Shown: piece by piece, positions 56,827 to 64,000 of the stretch
Numbering within the stretch: position 1 is the stretch's first letter
Layout: every line of letters starts with the position of its first letter
Assembly (NCBI GenBank): GCA_028583605.1
Contig: CM053326.1
Location: forward strand, 32,952,431-33,016,430
DNA: 64,000 nt
Reading direction: 5' to 3'
From: Dastarcus helophoroides
Lineage: Eukaryota; Arthropoda; Insecta; Coleoptera; Bothrideridae
The notes under the pieces: generated by a model
The model's input: only the letters and a program-made list of their open reading frames with translations
Database searches by the model: none
What the model was told of the DNA's origin: nothing
Translations under genes and position numbers: made by a program

Positions 56827-58164
56827 GATTCTTTTTTAATTACTGAATTTTTATGGAAAACTGGATTTTTATCCCAATATTTTGAACTATTTTTATAACT
56901 TCGACTTTAAGTCGGAAAGAGATTAAAAAGTTGAAAGGAATGCTACAAATTTTAAGAAAAAACAATAAAAGTTTAGAAAAAACTCTAGCTTCATTAAGGA
57001 ATTGAAAGTTTTATTTATTTACTTAAATTTTTATTTTTGATCATAATTATCAAATTTAAATTATTAACATCTATCGTATTTATCAATTTTTTTTAATTTC
57101 AGATTTCTAAGAATTGTCGATTTGATTGTTTTACGTCTTTTTAAAATAACTGTTTTAACCCTAAATTCTAAATTTTGATATTTTCCGATACACTGGAATT
57201 TTTATCCAAAATTTCAAGCTCTTAAAATTTCGACTTTTTTCTCGAAATTTCGATTATTTTTAATAAACTTCCATTTTTTTGTATAAGCTGTGTGGTTTTA
57301 TCAACTTTGACTTTTTACTCAAAATGCCTTGTTTACACGTTCAGTTTTGATTTTCATCCTAAAATTCAACGTCAATCGTGGAGACTGACTTTTTTTCGAA
57401 ACTTCGACCTTGATTGTCGTCTTTCTCGAAATTCCGATTATTGTAATAAATTTCTAGTTTTTCTCTTCAAATATTTTATTATTTCAAATTAATATTTTCA
57501 ATTATTATTATTTTGCTAAAATTTAGGTTGTAAACTCAAACACTCAGTGATAACAGTTTATTCTTGAAATTTCGAATTGTTTACATTTTCGACATTTGGA
57601 AATTTGAAAATTTTAACTTTTTTAAATTTCAATTCCTTTTTTTATTTTGATTTTTACTCGAAATTTTAAATTTTATCTCGAAATTTTAAATTTTTTCCCA
57701 ACATTTCGATTTTTTATGAAAAATTTGTTTTTTTTAAATCCAGCCTTTTTAAAAATTGCGACATTTCATAATAATCAACTTTTTTTAAAATATCTCGAAA
57801 TTCTAATTTATTTAAATCGTCAATTTTTTTAATGACTGTTTTGAAAGTTTCGACCTTTTTTTTGAAAACCTTATTCTTTTTAAAAAATTGTTCTTTCTAT
57901 TTTTTAAATATTTTAACTTTTTTTAATTTCGGCTTTATCGCAATTTAACGTTCTTAGTAATAAAATTGTATTTTCTTTTAATTTCGATTTCTTTCTTAAT
58001 TCAACTTTTCTTTAAAAATGTATCTTTTATTGAAAATTTGAATATTTTTTGAAAAACTACACTTTTTCTAAAAATGTGGATTAATTCTCAAAAACCTAAT
58101 AATATATTAGACACTTCAATAACTTTTCTTTATGACATTCGATTACTCTATTAGATTTAATTTT
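56827..58164. other. T-rich low-complexity filler
   Basis: TTTTTCTCGAAATTTCGA themes. No gene is visible. Its polarity is opposite to that of the adjoining hAT interior. Confidence 0.5.
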
Positions 58165-59030
58165 ATTTTCCAATATATCTACAAACTTTGTGAATTCTTC
58201 AAAGCTTATTCCTACTTGCTATGTTCTTCATCCATTCATCTTAACTGAGCAAATTCCCTTTCTTCCTTGGAAAATCTTTTCTTAGAAGGGTCTTTTTTAG
58301 GAGTCGCTTTTGTCACTCTTTTGACTACTTCATCTGATAAATTGATGATGCTGCCTTCTGCTATTGGTTCGCATTTTTCACTAAGGAAAAAAATCAAATT
58401 TCAGTCAGTTTGGAACATTGCAATATTTTCAGTTTTAGCAAAAATGTATTGACATTTTTCTAACTAAATCATTAAACCATGGGAAATATCTTCATGGTGA
58501 AAAATGCGAACCAATAGCAGAAGGCAACATCATCAATTTATCAGATGAAGTTTGCTATGTTCTTGATCCATACATTTTAACTGAGCAAATTCCCTTTGTT
58601 CCTCCAAGGAAAATCCTTTCTTAGAAGGGTCCTTTTAGGAGTCGCTTTTGTCACTCTATTGACTACTTCATCTGATAAATCGATACTATTGGTTCGCATT
58701 TTTCACTAAGGAAAAAACATCAAATTTCAGTCAGTTTGGAACATTGCAATATTTTCAGTTTTAGCAAAAATATATCGAAATTTTTGTAGCTAAATCATTA
58801 AACCATGGGAAATATCCTCATGGTGAAAAATGCGAACCAATAGCAGAAGGCAGCATCATCAATTTATCAGATGAAGTAGTCAATAGAGTGACAAAAGCGA
58901 CTCCTAAAAGGACTTTTCTCAGAAAGGAGAAATTCCCAAAGTTTGTAGATATATTGGAAAAGAAAATTAAATCTAATAGAGTAATCGAATGTCAAAAAGA
59001 AAAGTTATTGAAGTGTCTAAGACATCACTT
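58165..59030. repeat. Two tandem fold-back units with a coding-like arm
   Basis: Unit 1 (about 58165-58550) and unit 2 (about 58551-59030) start with near-identical text (TTGCTATGTTCTT at 58217 and 58551). In each, a left arm (CTTCATCTGATAAAT ... GGTTCGCATTTTTCAC) and a right arm (GTGAAAAATGCGAACC ... ATTTATCAGATGAAG) are inverted, separated by a loop TAAGGAAA...TCATG. The rightmost arm reads as protein: KCEPIAEGSIINLSDEVVNR, TKATPKRTFLRKEKFPKFVD, KLLKCLRHHLW. The parent gene is not recognised. Confidence 0.75.
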
Positions 59031-59036
59031 GTGGAA

Positions 59037-59190
59037 TTTGGTCCTTGGTTATCTTCAAAAATTGAAATACAAATCTTGTCCCCTGAAACCAAGAAAGATT
59101 AAAAAACACAACACCGGTTGCTCTAACGCGTTTCGGCAGCCAAATACTGATACAGTATCTCTCTGAAGATGATAGCTTGGCGGTCGAAAA
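59037..59190 (+). repeat. Dispersed repeat family R, copy near 59.1 kb
   Basis: GGTCCTTGGTTATCTTCAAA, CTGAAACCAAGAAAGATT, CACAACACCGGTTGCTCTAA and CGCGTTTCGGCAGCC in order, ending CTCTGAAGATGATAGCTTGG. Same orientation as the other copies. Confidence 0.78.
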
Positions 59191-59689
59191 TGTATAATAA
59201 TATCTAAAAACATAATGTTTTTAAAAATTCCTAATTTTTGAAAATTTTAATTTAAATCTTTGAAAATATCGACCTTATTGAAAATTTGGACCACTTGATT
59301 GACCCTTTTCTTAAAATTTCTCTTTTCTCAAAATTTTAACTAAACTCTTTTACCTTTTTTTGTAAATATCGACTTTTTTAAAATGTTTGGTTTTTGTTGT
59401 TGACTTTCTCTTAAAAAATTTCAAAAATACCTTATTCGCAATTATTTTTCGATATTATGACTTTTTAAAAATTTAGACTTGAGAATTAATACTTTTTTTA
59501 ATTTTTATCTTTTTTCGAAATTCTTTGCAAATAACGACTTTTTAAAAATTTTCGGCTTTTTCTCGAAATTCGACTTTTTTGAAAGTTTCGACTTTTTTGA
59601 AAAATTCGAATTTTGTTGAAAATCTGAACTTTTTTGAAAAACTCAACTTTTACCAAAACGTCGAATTTTTCTCAAAAAAATTACATTAA
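59191..59689. other. T-rich low-complexity filler
   Basis: TTTTTTGAAAATTTCGACTT themes. No gene is visible. Confidence 0.5.
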
Positions 59690-59988
59690 GGGGCCGTTCA
59701 TAAATTACGTAAGAGGTTTTGAGGGCTATTTTGACCCCCTCTCCCCCTATTGTAAGATATCATAAGATTTCAACTACTCCCCCCTGCCCCTTAATAAGAA
59801 ATTTTCGTAAGAAATGTATGCATCAATAAAATACAACTCCCTTAGTTTTAAAAATACCTTAATCTTATTATTATAAATATCATTAACTCACTTGAATAAC
59901 ATTAACCTTATCAACCTATCACAGTTTTAACCAGAATTAGTTTAGTAAAACCTAAGGTGTTGAAAAAACTAGATAATAAATCAAAACT

Positions 59989-62087
59989 CTAATTATTATT
60001 TATCCACGGACTGACTAACCATTCAGATATTGATTCAATTACCGGAATGATAGATTCCTTTTGTTTCTCTTGAATCTCTTCAATTTTTTCAATATCAATA
60101 TCTTCATTGTCGTACCATTCTATATCATGGGTATTATTATTGTATGATGTAAGACACAGGTTCTGTCCAGCACGATGACGCAATAATTTAATAGGATGAA
60201 AATTCTCAGTACGAGCACACTGGTACTTGTGAACTGATTGACGATGGATTTTCACATTTTTATTTGATGCAAAGTACAATCCACATGTTGGACATGTACG
60301 TGCAATCAATTGCGTTTGAACCGTAGAACAATAAAAGTCGTATGGTGTTAAAATAAAATCTGGGCGGCTAGGAATTTCAATGTTTAGAGATAATTGCACA
60401 AATAAAGGACAAAAATTAGCATTTGCTTGGTCTTTAGGAAGTGGTATATCTAAAGTTTGCGCTTGTCGAAGAGGATAAGGTGGTGGAATAAATCCATCTG
60501 GTAATATCATTCGCAAATTACTTCGTAATTTTCCACAGCATCTAAATTCTGTGCATTTGCTAATTTGCAGTAAATACTGAGATTCTCTTACATGTCTACA
60601 GTACCAATCAGGAGTCCATTCCACTAAACTTCTATCAATATTATCACTACCAGGATCTACGTATTCAGCAACAACTAGCTTATCATCAATAATTAACTTA
60701 CTCCATATTTGCACTAAACTATCACCAGCCATTTTGAAATTTTTGAGTTCAAGTTCATTATCAATTGTACGTCGCTGATCATCAAGATGATTACCAAAAG
60801 AATCATACGGTAAGACAAGTCCAGATAATTGATGACTCAATGGAGCCATTCTACGCTCTACTCGATTGAAGCAACTTCTTCCGGGAGCGTTAGTGATAAT
60901 AAATATAGCATCAAGATCAAATTTACGAAAGTGGGAAACAGCATGAGAGATGACTTGAGGAAAGCGTGGATTTTCATCAGGTCCTCCGTCAACAGTCATG
61001 ATTATAACTGGTTTTATATTATTATAATCTGTTTTGGCCAGGGATTGAAATTCTGCTAGCTCCATAAGATGTTCTAGATCGATGCTATGAGTGCGTGCAG
61101 ATGATGATGAATGTTTTCCTGATCTGATTGCAACGTACGTAGGTCCACTGTATGTCACTGCTTCAGGTTTGCCCTTAATTTCAATTCCAGCATATACTGA
61201 AGGTATTAATTTATTTTTTTCTGCCACCACCCAGTCGTGATCTGGTAGTCGTACTCGATATTCCATATGCATCAGAAATGGTGCTTGTTTTTCTACAGCA
61301 GTTTTACCAATTGGAATGCGCGCTTTGTCGTCCTGTGACAAGAAGAAAACCTGAGCAGGCCCAAGCATGGAGGCGAGAGTCAGTGCAAAATTTATCATCG
61401 GGATGGCTTTTGTGTTCATCATTTGTTGCTCTCGCCAGTTTTACCCGAACTGTTACTACGTGTTTTTTTCCTTGAATTGTAGTAGAACATCTAGGTAAAA
61501 GACGAAGATACGTAGCACTTCGTAATAGATTGACCAAGTCATCTAGAGTTCTACAGCTTCTTACCATTTCAGTTCGGAGTTTCTTATCTGCACCAACTCC
61601 AAAGCTCGCAATTTCTGCTAAAACTTTCGACAGCTCAGGTTGAGCTTCCTCCAAACGAGGGCGACCCACTGTCTCGTGCACATTTAATTGTTGTTTTACA
61701 ACTGGATTCTTAATAACATCTTTTATCAATGCCTGTCTTTTTTTTCTGAAACTTTTTTGATATTTAGCGTTTCGTTTTTCATTAGCAAGTTGTTTTTTAG
61801 CTTCACCAAGGTTTTTTTTTTTGCGATTTATTGATTTCTTGATTGACCTTGAGTCCTCCAAGACCAGAATCCCGACGTAAAATACTTGTGTTTAATTCAC
61901 TCTCCACCAATGAAATATTTTTTTCAATTGCATCTTGTGCTGGAGTAGGATGACATGTTAATTGTGATTTATCAGAAATCGCCTCTTTTGGAATCAGTCT
62001 ATGCGCTATATCGACTTCTCTAGTGCATAATGCGACAGAAGAATCTATTGAGTTTTTGTCCATCAAAGCAAGCGGTCCAACAGACAT
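59989..62087 (-). pseudogene. Broken DDE-type transposase with C-terminal C2H2 finger
   Basis: Three overlapping frames join into one protein of about 700 residues. The first (62087-61803, from MSVGPLALMDKN) meets the second (61861-61304) at an A11 tract (61812-61822 on the plus strand as T11), where a one-base change joins KSQKKK to NLGEAKKQ. The second holds a Lys-rich part, then ATYLRLLPRCST and VTVRVKLARA, and passes to the third (61422-59989) by a frameshift near 61385 after KFCT. The third starts LASMLGPAQVFFLSQDDKAR and carries the likely catalytic residues D31 or D32 (SQDDKAR), D145 (TVDGGPDENP) and E189 (FNRVERRMAPLS), D-to-E spacing 43. A zinc finger CPTCGLYFASNKNVKIHRQ(x)3H follows near residue 370-390. 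I recognise the family (cnidarian and insect genomes) but not a settled superfamily name. Confidence 0.82.
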
Positions 62088-62271
62088 ATATTGGTGTAAG
62101 AAGTGATTTTAATTATATCTTAGCATACACAGCAAAATATGCGTAACTTATAAGTTTATTTAAATACAATTTTACATATTACAATTATTTAAAAATAATA
62201 TTAAAATATTGATAATAATATTTTGAACAAAAAAATTTATAAATAAAGTGCCAACTAACCTGTTAAAAAAA

Positions 62272-62659
62272 ACGAGCATGTTGGTTTCTTTTCTTAGCAG
62301 CAAGCTGTTTGAAATCATTTATTTTTTGAGATACAAATTTTCCGAAAGCATTGATATCATTTTTGAAAACTTGTTGTCCAGAATAAATTAGACTCTTGTT
62401 GACAAACCTTTGGTGTTTTATCTGGGAAATCTTCTACCCACGCTTTAAATAACAGTGGATGTAAGTATCCAGACATGTTAGATAAAACAAATATTCTAAA
62501 AGGAAATGAGGTATATTTTTGAGATTTCAAGTAACAGGGAAATCCCTGATCAACGAGAACAACAACGAAATAGTAGAAAGTCCAGAAGTACTGACAACAT
62601 ATTATTCTTGTAAGATTCAATACTGAGTAATAGAGATAAAGCACAGATGGCGCTATCAA
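62272..62659 (-). pseudogene. Upstream small ORF of the same transposon
   Basis: The frame reads SFPFRIFVLSNMSGYLHPLL, FKAWVEDFPDKTPKVCQQ, then after a frameshift near 62398 SLIYSGQQVFKNDINAFGKF and VSQKINDFKQLAAKKRNQ to a stop. Conservation of sense across the frameshift suggests a real second gene or an N-terminal exon of the transposase. A donor-like AACAG|GTTAGT follows at about 62258, so splicing to 62087 is possible, though no clear acceptor was found. Not recognised. Confidence 0.5.
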
Positions 62660-62814
62660 ATAATGCCATTTCTTAGCGCGAAAGTGGTAAAACTTCTAAT
62701 TCGAAATTTTACGTAATATCTAATTCTCTACCCTCCCTATAGTAAGAAACTATAATATTTAATCAACACCCCCCCCCCCTTAAATATCTTACATAATTTA
62801 TGAACGGCCCCTAA

Positions 62815-63904
62815 GTAGTTGTATCTTCTTTTTTCGAAAATTTCGACCTAAAAATCTTGACGTTTTCATAAAATTTAACTTTTTTCTAACTTTGCACCTA
62901 TGCCTATGTTGAAAATTTAGACTTTTTTGAAAATATGTTTTTTTCTAAAATTCGACTTTTTATTTATTCTGGTTATTTTTAAAAATATCATTTCAAATTA
63001 TTACATATGACTATTTTTAAACTATTTACTTAAAATTTCCGAATAATTTATTGGAAATTAGACTTTTCCTATAAATTTCGATTTTTTGAATAATTGAAAT
63101 TTTTTTCAAAATTTGAAATTTATTTAAAAAATTCATCCAAGTTTAAAATGTCAACTTTTTCAAAAGAGAAATTATAAGAATACTTCTTTCTTTTTCGAAA
63201 TGTTTAAAAACTTCTATTTATTGAAATGTTGACGTTTTGAAAATTTAAATACCAAACTGACATTTTTTTTTTAAAATTTTCCTCAAAATTTTCACAGAGA
63301 ATGTGTACTTTTGATTAAAAATTTCGACCTTTTAAAAAATTTTGAGCTTTTCTCGAAATAAATTTTTAATAATTTAGGCTTTTTCTTGAAATTTTTACTT
63401 ATAAGTTTCAACATTTCCAAAAATTAATTTTTTTTTAATTTAAATTTAATTTTAGAGTTTATTGACTGTTTTAAAAATGTTTACCTTTTTCCAAATATCA
63501 CTTTTTCTGGAAATTTCAAGTTTTTTAAAAATGTTGATCCCAAAATTTCGGTTTTTTTGGATATTTGGACTTTTCTTGTTTCTAAATGACACCTTTAAAA
63601 TTTCCACTTTCAACTTTTAACAAACGACTTTTTCTCGAAATTGTGTGAAATTAATATGTAGCGATTAAGAATTTTTGGTGAACAAAAAATAGCATATGCA
63701 CTCTTTGCTAAAACCAAAGACCAAGTAACTTTAAGATGCAACATTTTCAAAAAAATAGGCTAATAGTTGACGTTAGCACAAAATTTTACCTTACACTCTA
63801 CGATATACAAGGCTCAAAAATCTTCAATTATGTGAAATTGTGGTATTCTTAGGGGATTATCGTTTGAGGGAACAACTAATTAGTGAAGGGCGAAGCTTAA
63901 AGCA
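62815..63904. other. T-rich low-complexity filler, then intergenic
   Basis: TTTTTCTCGAAATTTCGAC-type repeat to about 63660, then ordinary AT-rich DNA. No gene is visible. Confidence 0.5.
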
Positions 63905-63953
63905 GTGAGAGAGAGAGAGAGAGAGAGAGGGGAGGAGGAGAGAGAGGGAGAGA
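63905..63953 (+). repeat. GA microsatellite
   Basis: (GA)n of about 12 units followed by imperfect GGAGGAGGA and GAGAGGGAGAGA. The last 47 bases of the window after it show nothing. Confidence 0.9.
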
Positions 63954-64000
63954 TTAAAAAATATCTGAAAAAAGTTTGATTTTGCACAAGAACATCCTTT

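Larger units (their letters stand above)
59690..62811 (-). mobile_element. DNA transposon with 24-bp TIRs, TAA target duplication and DDE plus C2H2 transposase
   Basis: The ends are inverted: GGGGCCGTTCATAAATTACG on the left and, on the minus strand, GGGGCCGTTCATAAATTATG on the right; 23 of 24 terminal bases match. TAA flanks both sides (59687-59689 and 62812-62814). C-rich subterminal stretches follow each end (ACTCCCCCCTGCCCC; ACCCCCCCCCCC). Inside, all coding sequence reads leftward. A 3-bp TWA-like duplication would fit PIF/Harbinger; Zator also makes 3-bp duplications. The transposase motifs do not let me choose by eye. Confidence 0.88.

Noticed and set aside
59690..62811. piggyBac (TTAA) or Polinton origin
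   Set aside because: The left flank has TTAA but the right flank is CTAA; only TAA is shared. There is no polymerase, ATPase or capsid gene, and the TIRs are 24 bp, not hundreds.
1..64000. tRNA, rRNA, CRISPR arrays or bacterial operons
   Set aside because: No cloverleaf-like or conserved rRNA segment was recognised, the only regular spaced repeat (40085-43914) is an exon array with splice sites and coding content, and coding signals are intron-bearing or eukaryotic transposon types.

Overview
The window reads as an AT-rich, repeat-dominated insect genome segment, possibly hymenopteran (the transposon families fit, but nothing here fixes the order). No rRNA, tRNA, bacterial operon or CRISPR array was seen. 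At least half of the sequence is degenerate T-rich or A-rich low-complexity DNA built on loose variants of a CGAAATTT / TTTTTC theme, and most of the rest is transposable-element remnants.

Layout. 1-560: 3' end of an RTE-like LINE. 1056-2660: a Penelope-like element (RT plus GIY-YIG endonuclease), with a related inverted copy at 36377-37995. 3628-3977 and 16759-17107: two solo LTRs of one family, both flanked by ATAT. About 6000-10205: a pogo/jerky-type transposon on the minus strand whose C-terminal zinc finger is split by a Tc1/mariner-type element (6182-8452) with terminal inverted repeats of about 610 bp. 11007-14632: a Helitron split by a hAT element. 19615-21775 and 25195-27606: two copies of an RNase H-bearing LINE. 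29930-30920: a Jockey/CR1-like LINE with an internal duplication; two C-terminal tails of a similar LINE lie at 44088 and 45097. 53272-56818: a hAT element with a perfect 8-bp target duplication, filled with low-complexity repeat. 58165-59030: alternating inverted fold-back units. 59690-62811: a DNA transposon with 24-bp terminal inverted repeats, TAA target duplications and a broken DDE plus C2H2 transposase gene.

The most interesting locus is 38169-43925 on the plus strand, the only convincing host-type gene. A first exon resembling the C-terminal half of a BED/CGBP1-like DNA-binding domain is followed by twelve tandemly duplicated internal exons (period mostly 258-298 bp) and a terminal exon that carries a thirteenth copy of the same module fused to a BESS motif, stop codon and AATAAA. 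All introns are in phase 2. Nine of the twelve internal exons are exactly 198 nt and two more (192, 216) are multiples of three; only one (187 nt) would break the frame. The modules are acidic and most carry an I-K-E-E-P-L-E core that matches the SUMO consensus. The donors are uniformly weak (GTTGCT-like) and the acceptors are good. This looks like an expanded alternative-exon cassette in a putative transcription regulator, where isoforms would differ in the number or identity of SUMO-consensus linker modules. Splicing and SUMOylation are inference; exon lengths, phases and sites are read from the sequence.
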